Shown here one piece after another: positions 10,901-21,626 of a stretch of DNA of 64,000 nt. The DNA lies in the NCBI RefSeq assembly GCF_014529535.1, contig NW_023503496.1, positions 558,001 to 622,000 on the forward strand, given 5' to 3'. Both the position numbers and the translations under genes were made by a program. The notes below the pieces were generated by a model. That model was not told the DNA's origin. It was given only the letters and a program-made list of their open reading frames with translations, and made no database searches. This stretch comes from Bradysia coprophila (lineage: Eukaryota; Arthropoda; Insecta; Diptera; Sciaridae). Position 1 is the first letter of the stretch; the number at the start of each line of letters is the position of its first letter.

Positions 10901-12087
10901 AAGCCGAATCTTCTAAATAAAAATTTTTTTCGATTAAAGATCGCTAGTTCTGTGATGATAATGAGTGGCATATCAATATCCGTCCTACTTTCTCCGTACA
11001 ACGTCATGATGGAATACGGTTTCAACACTTTGATAATATTCGCCCTGGTAACCGGAATAGTTCTCATGATCGTAGCTGTGGTTGGTATTGCTGTAACCTT
11101 CATGGAAAAGACAGCCTTTGCGAATCTGGTAAGGTAAAACAAATTATTCGATTTCGCCGAGATGTGACTAAAAACCTCGTGACTACGATAGTATGGATTG
11201 GCAATGATGTTGGTGTTCGTATTACAAGTGGCCACAGCAGTCACCAGCTTCGTTCTGATGTCTAAATCGGGAGATATGGTCTCCAGACAACTCGACTCGA
11301 TGATGTACTTTTATTCATATGAACACGCGTATCGACGGGAGGTCGATTTGATTCAGTCACAAGTTAGCCGTCCAACGACGGGTCAATTGAGAAAGTACAA
11401 AAATTTTAATTTTAGTTCGAATGTTGTGGCGTATATGATAACACAGATTGGCAAAAATACGGCAAATATTCAACACCTTGGCATGGTTTTACTCAGTCTT
11501 ATGACGATTGGTATCCGACGACCCATCACACAACCACATCTACTGAAGCACCCAGCGTTATGATGCCAGCAACGTGCTGCCGTCCAGACAGCAATTACGT
11601 AGGCCATACCTGTGATCAATATCATAGTACAGGATGCTTCGAACCAATCCGTCAAATTGTTTCTGAAAGCGTTTTGATCATTGGTTCGTCGGCTCTTCTC
11701 TTTTCGGTTTTGCAGGTAGCTACAGCCGAAAACATGCGATCAATTTTGTATTGGTGAGAAATGTTAACAGACTCCGCGCGCTGCCGGCAGTAACGCCTTC
11801 TGTTATCATTTCTCCGGAATTGTGCTACATTTTCCATAGTTTAACGTGTGCTGCGAATTGAGATTACTATAGAAGACGCAACATAATTGTCGATCTCAGC
11901 AGTGCACAATTAATCGAATTTACAATCACATGTACGAATTTGTAACATTGTATGTTGTCTGGTCTCGTAGATTTTAGGTATTGTCGCAGGATTTGCGTAT
12001 GCAAGGGCTATACGATGCAGAAAAACTCAACGCAACGTACAAATTTGGAACAGTGATCAAGGAGGTTACGCTACGTTACATACATAA
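7941..12087 (+). CDS. tetraspanin B, five exons, apparently intact
   Basis: Exons 7941-8033, 10940-11128, 11192-11362, 11416-11715 and 11971-12087, all phase 0, sum to 289 codons plus stop. The start ATG lies in a good context and opens a short cytoplasmic tail (MEPDRSQKKSEF) before the first membrane segment (WKYILFILNVIFV). Exon 2 supplies segment 2 and exon 3 segment 3. Exon 4 opens with FECCG, the tetraspanin CCG signature of the large extracellular loop, and has further paired cysteines (ATCC, HTC, GCFE). Segment 4 spans the exon 4/5 joint, and the tail carries RCRK. Intron 3 is only 53 bp, with a weak GTTAGC donor. A polyadenylation signal is at 12183-12188. Tetraspanins organise membrane protein microdomains; I cannot say which insect subfamily this is. 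Confidence 0.9.
9933..10455. mobile_element. hAT-type MITE, TIR CAGAGAGATGC, itself interrupted
   Basis: Same family as 6574-6742. It is flanked by ATGTCATT on both sides (9925-9932 and 10456-10463), an exact 8-bp duplication. It is longer than its sibling because another palindromic element (10114-10419) sits inside it. Confidence 0.9.
10114..10419. mobile_element. innermost palindromic MITE, 306 bp
   Basis: The arms begin CTGTCAGTTTTTCTATTTTG and form a long near-perfect inverted repeat of more than 100 bp each way. It has no counterpart in the sibling MITE at 6574-6742, which shows it is a later insertion. Confidence 0.8.
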
Positions 12088-12554
12088 TGAACATGTACAA
12101 TATTCCACAGTACATCTTTAACTTAGCAATTGGGTCGAAAATGATTGTAAGTTGTAATTTAAACTAGGAAGCGAAAGCTCTCAATAAACGATATATGATT
12201 ACAAACGTGGTATGAGTTTTGTCCATAATTCATTTTTTATGTGTCGCCCATTTCTACGTCAAGTGCAAATACGTTCATATCGTGAACTAAAGTAACTTCC
12301 AATACAACTAGCGCCACATTCAGCTAGAAGAATTTTGCTGACATGCAGTTTTATCGTTAGGGCCAACACGCACTAGCATCTAGTGTCAGTTGGGAATATG
12401 ATATTTCTATTGTTAAAACCGGTTTTAACCGATTTTAGCTGATTTAAACAATAGAAATATCGTATTCCCGATGACACTAGATGCTAATGTATGTTTTCCT
12501 TGAGCAAATCTACGCACATGAAAGCATGTTATTTAGAATTAGATTATTAGATTA
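12088..12554. other. 3' flank of tetraspanin B and a small palindrome
   Basis: Contains the AATAAA at 12183 and an inverted repeat at 12371-12489 with ends CACTAGCATCTAGTGTCA and inner arms CAATAGAAATAT. No gene seen. Confidence 0.6.
12371..12489. mobile_element. 119-bp palindromic MITE
   Basis: Ends CACTAGCATCTAGTGTCA and the inverse (one mismatch), continuing into AATATGATATTTCTATTG and its complement. No convincing flanking duplication. Confidence 0.65.
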
Positions 12555-13333
12555 TCATGTCCGGAGCGATAGCGGAGGACTTGACGCAGTCTAACTTCCA
12601 AAAAAAGAACGAAGAAATTTTTTTGAGACGCGGCAACTATATATAGGCGAGAATTTAAGTTTCTCTCCTTTGGCCTGTATCACCACAAATCCTACTCTAT
12701 CTTATTCGCGCTTCAAATACGAGCAAAACGAGCTATCACTCGACTATGTAACTTTAAAATTGCCGGAGATACATCGTTTTGAAGTTGGTCATTTTGATAG
12801 AAAATGCACCAAATTAACGTTTTCCAAACAATCAAAATCTTTCAACTTACTCTGTATGTTTCTATCTATCTACTATCTGTCTATCTATCGACGGTCGATC
12901 TCGGAAACTAGTCAGCCAATCTCCATGAAATTTTGCAGGAACCTCAGGGTGGGCATAAAAATGAAAATGTGATACGCCATTACCCCAGGAAAAACCAGAA
13001 TTTTGTTTTATTGGCCTCGAAGTGGTTTCTGAGTGTGGTTTTCGAGGGTCGGGAACGCGTTTTCGGCTGTAGTTTAGCTGTATTGAAACCTACAGAGGCG
13101 TGCGACCCATCAAATGAAAGGTATTCGTAACACGATTCGAACAAAAAAATCGGGGCAGATTCGTTTGAGCTAGAGTGATTAGAGTGACCAAATTTTGAGC
13201 TACTCGAGCGTAGGATGTTTTACGAGTAGAAAAGAAGGGCATTTGTGAAAAATGTCGAAAGTTGGAAATGGGTGGGTCAATTGGGGTTTTAGAGATATTT
13301 CTTGAATGGTGGCAGATAGAGAATTACTTTCTT
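12555..13333 (+). repeat. dispersed repeat, copy 1
   Basis: Shares long nearly identical stretches with 16028-16858: TCATGTCCGGAGCGATAGCG at the left end, a CTAT microsatellite, GACGGTCGATCTCGG, GCGTGCGACCCATCAAATG and GAGCTACTCGAGCGTAGGAT. Both copies begin with TC directly after an A and both run into an 18-bp minisatellite. The family is unrecognised. The TC start fits a Helitron 5' end, but no 3' hairpin with CTRR was identified. Confidence 0.7.
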
Positions 13334-13600
13334 CGTCAAATTTTCGATTTTCGTCAAATTTTCGATTTTCGTCAAATTTTCGAATTTCGTCAAATTTTCG
13401 ATTTTCGTCAAATTTTCGATTTTCGTCAAATTTTCGAATTTCGTCAAATTTTCGATTTTCGTCAAATTTTCGAATTTCGTCAAATTTTCGATTTTCGTCA
13501 AATTTTCGATTTTCGTCAAATTTTTGATTTTCGTCAAATTTTTGATTTTCGTCAAATTTTTGATTTTCGTCAAATTTTTGATTTTCGTCAAATTTTCGAT
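13334..13600. repeat. 18-bp minisatellite, about 15 units
   Basis: Tandem units of TTTCGTCAAATTTTCGAT with a few variants (CGAA or TTGA in place of CGAT). Because the unit is 18 bp, every reading frame without a stop stays open, which creates spurious repetitive peptides on both strands. About four more units occur in the other repeat copy near 16857-16920. Confidence 0.95.
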
Positions 13601-13636
13601 TTTCGTCGATCGGGAAGAGACTAGGAATATTGAAGC

Positions 13637-13810
13637 GGACTGAAATCGGTAAATGACCAAAATTCGGAAATGGCCAGAAATATGGAAACGGACTAAAATC
13701 AGGAAATAACCGAAAATCGGGACATGACTAGAGATCAAGAAATGACTAAAAATCGAGAAATGACCAGAAATTTGGAAACGGCCTGAAATCGGGAAATGAG
13801 CAGAAATCGA
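13637..13810. repeat. second 18-bp-period degenerate minisatellite
   Basis: About ten diverged units related to AAATCGGGAAATGACCAG. The sequence differs from the neighbouring array but keeps the same 18-bp period. Confidence 0.8.
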
Positions 13811-14234
13811 CAAAAACGGAAAATCGATCCTTGCGATGAATCGCGATCTTTGTAGGAAAGTAGAAAAAAAGGCTTGTCATTGAACTGTCAAACGAAAATT
13901 TTCGCTCGCTTCGTTTAAAACATCGTTTATCGATTTTCTTCACTTCGAAAAGGTTGAAATGCTTTAGTAGCTTTAGTCAATGTACTTTTTCCTCTACACT
14001 CGCGTAATTTAAAGGAACAGAATTCAAACATCTGGACTAGTTCATTTTTTTAGCTCGCTCCGGTCGCGCTATTTTTCTTGATTTGTATATTTTCATTCAT
14101 AAGGCTACATTCATAAAATATTTCGCTCGCTCCGCTCCCGCCTTCCTTAACGAGGATTCACATAGGTATGTATTGCTTCAGTAGAAGCGGGAACCGGGAA
14201 ATCCTAACATTTTTACCGGGAAATTTGGTCGAAG

Positions 14235-14441
14235 TTAACACATTCAAAATAATTGCGGCTTGTCAACTTTCTGTACCCTGGACTTTACTTAAATAGTCGT
14301 GGAATACTTCAAAATAAATTTCTAAAAATCTAGAATTCAGTTTTGCATTTTTATAAATTTATTTGGAGGCATTCCTCGACTATTTAAGTAAAGTCCAGGG
14401 TGCCGAAAGTTGGCAAGCCGCAATTAATTTCAATGTGTTAA
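14235..14441. mobile_element. palindromic element, 207 bp
   Basis: Arms of about 65 bp begin TTAACACATT and contain CCTGGACTTTACTTAAATAG and its inverse around an AT-rich loop. Likely a MITE; flanking duplication not found. Confidence 0.65.
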
Positions 14442-14517
14442 GGGAAAAAATCGGGAGTATGAATGCGGATACCGGGAAGAAAACATATGCACACGCGCGA
14501 CAACGTTATGTCGTTTC

Positions 14518-14637
14518 GGTGTTAGGGAATCTTGCGCCGCGTCATTCACAATAACTCACAAAGTGACATCTTCCTTATACAAAATGTGTCAAAATGAGAA
14601 TTATTGTGAATGACGCGGCGCGAGATTCCTAGCAACC
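14518..14637. mobile_element. hAT-type MITE, 120 bp, GCGCCGCGTC arms
   Basis: Inverted ends include GGAATCTTGCGCCGCGTC and its near-complement. GTCGTTTC flanks it on both sides (14510-14517 and 14638-14645), an exact 8-bp duplication. Non-coding. Confidence 0.85.
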
Positions 14638-15104
14638 GTCGTTTCATGTGTAAACGTTGAAATACTTGGCCGACAGACTACATCAAGACCAGACAAGCTT
14701 TATTTTTACTTGTTTAGTGTCAAAACCGAAGTTTTCGGTTCGGTCAAAACCGAACCGGAAGTTTCGGTGAAATATTTGGTTCGGTCAAAACCGATCCGAT
14801 ATTTTCGGTTTTTCGGATAACCGACTCATGTCTGATCAAGACTAGAGTTAATCAACCAGTTAAACTTGACAACACTTTATGGCCACTGCAATCAGACTGT
14901 TCGACGCATTTGAGGTCGAATGACCAGTGAAAGAACATTGTGACGCAGTAGAAGTCTAATGGAATGTCTGCTGCCGTATAGTAGGCTAATGGAAGAAAAT
15001 GAACAAAATTTCAAGTAAATTAAGAAAATTGGCAGCTAAATTCTGGTTTCGCATTTGATATTTATCTAAAAGTTATTTTGACGAGCTAAATTATCTGTAA
15101 AACA

Positions 15105-15704
15105 ATGGAACCAACAAATGTAACCGTCCAGCAACTTGAAGATGCTATATTACATTCTGATGGTGATATGAACGAGGCCATCGAATATTTGCATCGATAT
15201 CATCCGTACGCCGATCGTATACGCATTGGGGATCTAATCAAATTCTACTCGAGAGGCTATGGCAGCAGACAAGTATATGTGGAAGATCTGCTTCACGCCA
15301 TGACTTTGGATAGGGATGAGATGATGGAGTATTTGTATCAAACGTACCCGTTTATGTCAAAGAAAAGAATTCAGAGAGCATTTAACAAATTCGTTACAAC
15401 AATTACTCCAAGCGACGTCGATGAGGCAATAGAATTTCACAATTTCGAGTACGGTCCAGACCTGAAAGATAAAGTGGTACAGTACCTTGGCGAAAAATTC
15501 CCGGGTCTTACGCATGATCAAATTGTCGAACAATTGCTTGGATACGACTTTTGCATGACTAGTCCAACCAGTTCATGGTCAGACATTAGCACGACTAGTC
15601 CAACCAGTTCAGCTGGCCCAAGTAGCCCAAATATTCCAGCGACTAGTTCAAGTTGGTCGCCAACATACTACGTACCACCTTCTAAACGACCACGATATGT
15701 GTAA
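15105..15704 (+). CDS. intronless protein of tandem CUE-like repeats
   Basis: 199 codons from an ATG in good context, stop TAA, with AATAAA at 15717-15722 a few bases downstream. I do not recognise the gene. The protein shows repeated segments of CUE type (hydrophobic, acidic/aromatic-Pro, then DxxEAIEYL-like helix): DMNEAIEYLHRYHPYADRI near residues 24-42, MMEYLYQTYPFMSKKRI near 80-96, and VVQYLGEKFPGLTHDQI near 127-143. A Ser/Thr-rich tail with a twice-used TSPTSS motif follows. CUE domains generally bind ubiquitin. The lack of introns and the short 3' end suggest a retrocopy or a young single-exon gene. It lies between the two copies of the dispersed repeat, and its neighbours give no clue to function. 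Confidence 0.7.
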   Translation: MEPTNVTVQQLEDAILHSDGDMNEAIEYLHRYHPYADRIRIGDLIKFYSRGYGSRQVYVEDLLHAMTLDRDEMMEYLYQTYPFMSKKRIQRAFNKFVTTITPSDVDEAIEFHNFEYGPDLKDKVVQYLGEKFPGLTHDQIVEQLLGYDFCMTSPTSSWSDISTTSPTSSAGPSSPNIPATSSSWSPTYYVPPSKRPRYV

Positions 15705-16027
15705 TAATGCAGCTGAATAAAGATGTTTAATTGACGAAGACTTCGCATATGTTTTATTTGAGAGCTAGCCAAAAAGTACATTAACGGACACGCCTGACTT
15801 GGCGCAGAAATTTTGATTTTTCCATTGCACCCTTCATTCGGCACCGATACCTTAGTTTTGACACCAATTTTCTGCGATGTGTAACTGCCGAGATACCTTC
15901 GTTAGGGTCCTTTTCATTTGGTTGCATTGATAAGCCAGAAAATTGTGTAGTTGACAGAAACAATCTTCGTACAGGGGAAAATTTCCACTAGGGTCGGACC
16001 GAACACTCGTATTGCCACTCGTCAAAA
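15705..16027. other. 3' flank, no gene seen
   Basis: Holds the polyadenylation signal of the CUE-like gene. A basic minus-strand open frame (15781-15963) has no recognisable features. Confidence 0.5.
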
Positions 16028-16920
16028 TCATGTCCGGAGCGATAGCGGAGGACTTGACGCAGTCTAACTTCCAAAAAAAGAACGAAGAATTTTTTTTGAG
16101 ACGCGGCAACTATATATAGCCGAACATTTCAGTTTCTACCCTTTGATCTTTATCACCACAAAACATATTCTATCATATTCTCGCTTCAAATACGAGCAAA
16201 ACGAGCTATCACTCGACTATGTAGGTTTAAAATTGCCGGAGATCCATCGTTTTGAAATTGGTCACTTTTCATACAAAATACACCAAATTGACTTTTCCCA
16301 AACAATCAAAATCTTTCAATTTACTCTGTATGTTTCTATCTATCTATCTATCTATCTATCGACGGTCGATCTCGGAAACTAGTCAGCCAATCTCCATGAA
16401 ATTTTGCAGGAACCTCAGGGTGGGCATAAAAATGAAAATGTGATACGCCATTACCCCAGGAAAAACCAGCCTCGAAGTGGTTTCTGAGTGTAGTTCTCGA
16501 GGGTCGGGAACGCGTTTTCGGCTGTAGCTTAGCTGTATTGAAACCTATTGTGGCGTGCGACCCATCAAATGAAAGGTATTCGTTACACGATTCGAACAAA
16601 AAAATAACTAAAAAAATCGGGGCAGATTCGTTTGAGCTAGAGTGATTAGAGTGACCAAATTTTGAGCTACTCGAGCGTAGGATGAAAGGACTAATATTTT
16701 TTTGGGTTATGAAAGATAGAGAGTTACTTTCTTCGGCAAAGTCTCAGAGTTTTACGAGTAGAACAGAGGGGCATATGCAAAAAATTGCCAAAATTGGAAA
16801 TGGGTGGGTCAATTAGGGTTTTAGAGCTATTTCTTGAAGTTAGAGAGTTGCTTTCTTCGTCAAATTTTCAATTTTCGTCAAATTTTCGAATTTCGTCAAA
16901 TTTTCAATTTTCGTCAAATT
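16028..16920 (+). repeat. dispersed repeat, copy 2
   Basis: Second copy of the repeat described at 12555, with a perfect run of CTAT units near 16335-16360 and four minisatellite units at its right end. It has small indels relative to copy 1, including extra sequence near 16690-16760. Confidence 0.7.
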
Positions 16921-16970
16921 ATAAAACTGTTATAAAAAGCAGTGTTGACTACACTTCTAAAACGACTGAT

Positions 16971-17468
16971 ATCCCAACAAAAATCTCTTCGAGAAAAGTG
17001 TGACGCAGTCTTTGAAGTACAATTTATAAAATGAATGATATCGCTAGAGTTGACGCTTTCAGCTTCGTTACGCAAAAATTAAATTTTACACCCAATTTTA
17101 GTTCAAACAAGCTGGCTTAGTTTTTCTCATCATCTGCCAAATAATTTTTACCAAAAAAATTTAACTGGAAACAACCAAAATTTTACCAAAAAAATCTGCG
17201 TCGCAAAGTGACAGATGGTTAGGATCAGACCAGCAAGAAAATTTATCTGCCACATGCGACGCAATTTTTTTGGTAAAATTTTGATTGTTTCCAGTCAAAT
17301 TTTTTTTGGTAAAACCTAAGCCAAGCCAGCTTGTTTGAACTAATTGGGTGTAAAATTTAATTTTTGCGTAACGAAGCTGAAAGCGTCAATTCTAGCGATA
17401 TCATTCATTTTCGAAATTGTACTTCAAAGACTGCGTCACACTTTTCTCGAAGAGATTTTTGTTGGGAT
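16971..17468. mobile_element. fold-back element, 498 bp
   Basis: Long arms (over 200 bp each) start ATCCCAACAAAAATCTCTTC and close with the inverse. They contain AAGTGTGACGCAGTC and TTCGTTACGCAAAAATT, blocks related to the arms of the element at 9757-10703. It is non-coding and no flanking duplication is evident. Confidence 0.8.
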
Positions 17469-17960
17469 AAAGATTAGGAACCTCGTACGTACTGCGCTTT
17501 AGGTGATTACGCAATGTGACCATGCACATTCCATATGAGCGAAATGTAAACATTGTTAGAAGTTAGTAGTCCTTCATTGTACCTTCGGCCTAGGATCACA
17601 ATCTTCCACTCGTCAAATGAATATTTGGACATAATATTTTACTAGAAAAACGTTTTTGAAAGGGATCAGATTTCCTCAAGTAATCTTGCTTTAATTAATA
17701 AAATGAAACAGACAACTACTCTTTCAGGAGTAACTCCTACATCCATCTGATCGACTTTGTTCATCTGTGAAGCAGACCTCATAAATTTGATTAAGCACAT
17801 CCAGGTTATCATGCCATCAAGAAAATAGGCAAAATTCTTTTGGGAATTACTCCGAGATCATTAATCTTTATATTGCCCATCGACGAACTTAAACCCTATA
17901 ATGTTATTCCTCGGCGAATAAAACCAAAACTTCCGAATTTGGTTCAGAATTTCTCAAGTT
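17469..17960. other. intergenic, no gene seen
   Basis: AT-rich DNA without a supported feature. An AAATTCTTTTGGGAAT motif recurs near 18320. Confidence 0.5.
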
Positions 17961-18291
17961 CACGGAAAAAACGGAAAATGTCAATGTACGTCTGATTCGA
18001 TCACGATTTACGTGTGAGTCGCAAATACTACATCTCCTACGTAGTATGTACATCGAAGTCGTGAAATTTTACGTCTAAATCGTACAATAAACGACTGAGT
18101 GAACCATTGGTTTTGTACATTGTAGTTGAGTGAGGACAAAACCAATGGTTCACTCAGCCGTTTATTGTACGATGTAGACGTAGAATTTTACGACTTCGAT
18201 GTACATACTACGTACGAGACGTAGCATTTGCGACCCACACGTAAAACGTGATCGACTCAAACGTACATCGACATTTTGTGTTTTTTCCGTG
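17961..18291. mobile_element. palindromic element, 331 bp
   Basis: Arms begin CACGGAAAAAAC and end with the inverse. Inner blocks ACTACATCTCCTACGTAGTA and CCATTGGTTTTGTAC pair with complements on the other side. Non-coding; no clear target duplication. Confidence 0.75.
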
Positions 18292-18384
18292 TTATCGTAC
18301 CATCCGAAAGCCATACAAAAATTCTTTTGGGAATAACTCAGACTTCATTAAGCCGACATTTCGTCCGGGTACTTGTGTAATTCC

Positions 18385-20572
18385 GTGCTCCTTAAGTTTT
18401 TTAAGATTTTCTTTGTTTGACACGAAAAGTTGTGGAAATTTGTTTTTTCTTCGGAAAATGGAAAATCGTTTTTCCGGCCGGAATAGCCATTCATATGAAG
18501 ACCTTCAAAGTCGAATATCTACGAAAATACAAGATCTTTTTTGAAAAATGTCTTCATGTAAGAATTTATTTTTGGAGGAGTCGGAATGGAGTCGGCGCAT
18601 TCCCTTTAAATGGGCGAAATCCTGACATTTTGCTCAACCCCAAATGTCAGCCCTTTCAAGTGAATGCATTAGGGTTTCCCCGAAAAGGAGTTCCGGAAAA
18701 TTCATCAACTTTGAAGCCATTTTCTCTGGCCAATTTATTTTTCATAAAAGTGTCCTAGAACTAAAGAACTGCATGGAATTGTGACGATTTTTCTGGTTCT
18801 CTCCTGTTTTTTTTTGTCTAATGAACTGGCCTGCTGTCAGAAAAATGGTCAGAATTCCCTACAGTTCTATAGTTCTAGGATTGGGAAGACAGTGAACCAT
18901 GAAGGCGTCACTTATTTTTAGGAACTGACCTCTGGTGACTTCAATCTTGTTAAAAGTTCAAATGATAGCCGAAAAAATGATCAAAAAGGTAAGAAATGTC
19001 TAGTGTCTAGAAGTGCTAAATATCGAGCTAAATATGGCAGGACTCGAAATTATTTTGGATCCTGGAATGGGACCAATAAAATAGTTATGTCACACGAAAA
19101 AGTTTTCGTAAATGTAAATTGAATTTTTTATAGCAAAACGTCAATAACATCCCAAATATGGAACTTCCCATAATCCTTGAGCCGAATGCAAGGAGAGGGA
19201 AAGGAGTGACGAGTTGTATGTACAAGAATCACTGGAATTAGTATCCCAAATTATAGCCACGTATCTTTCATTGATCTAAAAAAACTTACAAAATCCTTAA
19301 AAGGACATGCAAGACTTTTCCAGGCCATATCTCAGGCTCCTGAACATGGAACATAGCCGGCTGATTGAAATCAGAAATACTTGAACATAGCTTTCGAATC
19401 AGGCATGAGCGCCGACGGAGAAACCTCGGCGGCGGCTAGCCGAAAAAAAATTCTCGGCGGCGGCGAAAAAGTCGGCTTGAGCCGGCCTAAAACGGCTCGG
19501 CTGGAGGTTCCTTTTAACTTTTTTTTTAAATAAAAACGTTTAGATAAATTCATGGAAAATGAACTAGTAAGCATGAAAATGAAATTGTACGGAAAGCGAA
19601 AATGTAGGTAGATTAGGTTGTTCAAAGTGCAAGTGGAACTGGTCAAGCAAGTCTCTAAGTCTAAGGTTCACTAACGCGTCAAGTTTTATTGCCTCAAAAC
19701 TTGAACTAAATGGAAAATCATGCTCCAGTACACTCATTTAACTCATTAGGAAATCGAGAAGAAATCGAAAGCTCACGAAAATCAAGTAAAAATTGAAAAG
19801 AAAAAAAATCGAGAAAATTCGCAAAGATCGATAAAGTTTTCTCAAATTTGTGAATTAACTGATTGTGCGCCTTCGGCTCGTTCCGCAAAGGTCATACTTG
19901 CCAAAACAACAAACTTAGAAGCGAGGATGTAATATACCATTCTGGAAAATTCATGAAAATTCAAGAAAATTTTCAAAATTTTCTTAATTTTGAAAAAAAA
20001 ATTCAAAAAGTACTTGAGCTGCTTAGGATCATCAGGAATCTCGGTTTTCAAAATTATTTCACCCATTCACCTTTCGAAATCTTTATTTCATTTTCCTGCC
20101 GTTTCAAGCCGGCTTGAGCCGTGTTTTTGGCACCGGCTCGGCTGCGCCGCGGCTTGCTTAAAAATAGCCGGCGGCGGCTTGATCGGCGGCTTATTTTCGG
20201 CGGCGCTCATGCCTGTTTCGAATGACACCACTTTTATGAAAAATAAATTGGAAATGACCAGCGAAAATGGCTTCAAAGTTAATGAATTTTCCGTGACACT
20301 TTTTAGTGGAACCCTAACACCGACTATATTCCGACTCCTCCAAAAATAAATTCTTCCATGAAATATCGGCCATACTGTCCAGAATTGAAGATTTTTTTCG
20401 AGAAGATTTTGTATTTTCGGAGATATTCAACTTAGAAGGTTTTCATATGAATGGCTTTTCCGGCAGTAAAAACGACTTTCCATTTTCCGTAAAAAAATTT
20501 GTTCCACAACTTTTCGTCATGGAACATGAAACACAAAGAAAAATATTAAAAAACTTAGGGCGCACGGAGCCC
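18385..20572. mobile_element. large fold-back interrupted by a hAT-like element
   Basis: The left arm (18385-18760) and right arm (20225-20572) are inverted relatives: AAAAGTTGTGGAA, GGAAAATGGAAA, CATTCATATGAA and GGAGGAGTCGGAAT on the left match complements on the right. The GC-rich element 19400-20215 lies in the spacer with its own 8-bp duplication. The rest of the spacer (18770-19390) shows no gene. Confidence 0.65.
19400..20215. mobile_element. hAT-type element, 816 bp, GC-rich CGGCGG ends
   Basis: Terminal repeats CAGGCATGAGCGCCG and the exact inverse, flanked by TTTCGAAT on both sides (19392-19399 and 20216-20223). Both ends carry dense CGGCGG/GCCG blocks while the centre is AT-rich. 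No transposase frame is visible, so it is non-autonomous. Similar GC-rich ends occur at 54900-55573. Confidence 0.9.
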
Positions 20573-20689
20573 TTTTTTTCGACACAAGGAATAATTGCCC
20601 ATGTACGAACTTGGGCTCGGCAATTTTATTTCTCGTTGATCAACAAAAAGTTCCAAAATGGGTTCACAATTACTTAAGTGAGACATTTG

Positions 20690-21420
20690 CAGTTGAAGTT
20701 TTCAACCGAAAAAAGACTGAAAACTAACACTTTTCTTACATAAATTTCTCGAGTTAAACGAAACGTTCATGGTCGTGTGGGGTGTCATATGAAAGGTAAT
20801 TGCATGAACTTTGAGGAGAAGTAGAGCTTACGGAAGTTTGGTAGCATCTACGCTGAATTATGTGAAGTCGAAATGTCTAAGTGCTTATATTGCATCGGAG
20901 ATGCTACCAAACTTCCGTAAGCTCTACATCTCCTGAAAGTACATGCAATTACCTTTCATGTGACACCCCACACGACCATGTATGTTTCGTGTACCTCGAG
21001 ACATTTCTGTATGAAAAGTGTTAGTTTTCAGTCTTTTTTCGGTTGAAAACGTCAGCTGTACATATCTCAGTGTGGATGAATTTTAAGCCCAATTAGACCC
21101 TATTTACCCCGAAAGTACATGCAATTACCATGACAATGACACCCCACACGACCCTGTACGGCTCGTGTACCTGGAGAAATTTCTGTAAGAAAAGTCCATG
21201 TTTTCAGTTTTCGATCACCTCCCACCAGCCACACAAGCTTCGAAGATTTTTTTTGAAAGTGGTTTTAGGTTCTAAGGACCAATACGAATCTAGACACATA
21301 TAAAAAAGTCCAATGGAAAATGCGTCCGATTTCAAGATTCTGTTTTTCAAAAGAATCCCTCTCGAGTAGAGGAACTGAGTCTCCAATTTGTCTTTCAAAG
21401 GTACATTCATCATGACAATA
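20690..21420. mobile_element. decayed fold-back related to 25591-26738
   Basis: Arms around a loop near 20880 share AAAACTAACACTTTTC, GTGTGGGGTGTCAT and AAACTTCCGTAAGCTCTAC. The right part (21100-21420) matches an arm of the palindrome at 25591-26738: CGTGTACCTGGAGAAATTT, AAGCTTCGAAGA and TTTTTCAAAAGAATCCCTC. Confidence 0.65.
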
Positions 21421-21626
21421 TCCATGCATTGCTAAGCTGAGACCAGTGGCAACCAGGAATAACAGTTTCTTCTTAATTTTTGGTTGTGTTTCCGTTGCAA
21501 AGGCACCGCTAGAAGTTTGCCGAAATAGTCAAATTTTTACCCAATTTTCCAGCTGCTCATATCTCCGTTTGAATAAATTCTAAGCCAGATAAAACCCTGT
21601 CTGGTCCGCCGTAGTAAGGCATATAG
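21421..21626. other. short spacer, no gene seen
   Basis: No feature supported other than the ATATAG at its right end, which repeats on the far side of the next element. Confidence 0.4.

Larger units (their letters stand above)
8034..10939. other. tetraspanin B intron 1, repeat-filled
   Basis: About 2.9 kb. It holds pieces of the family whose end reads TTGGCATTACCTTCAGTG (about 8620-8735, related to 46836-46954), plus the nested fold-back stack at 9757-10703. No gene seen. Confidence 0.6.
13811..15104. other. intergenic with two inverted-repeat elements
   Basis: Contains the fold-back 14235-14441, the MITE 14518-14637 and an AAACCGAA-rich patch at about 14715-14830. No gene seen. Confidence 0.6.

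Noticed and set aside
13334-13600. Possible CRISPR-like array
   Set aside because: Units are contiguous without spacers and the DNA is eukaryotic; it is a plain minisatellite.
13262-13813. Repetitive peptides FRQIFD (plus) and LTKIEN (minus)
   Set aside because: They are translations of an 18-bp minisatellite, open because the period is a multiple of three; no start context, domain or splice support.
14715-14830. AAACCGAA-rich patch as an operator or promoter
   Set aside because: Looks like a degenerate simple repeat; no gene starts nearby that it would plausibly control.
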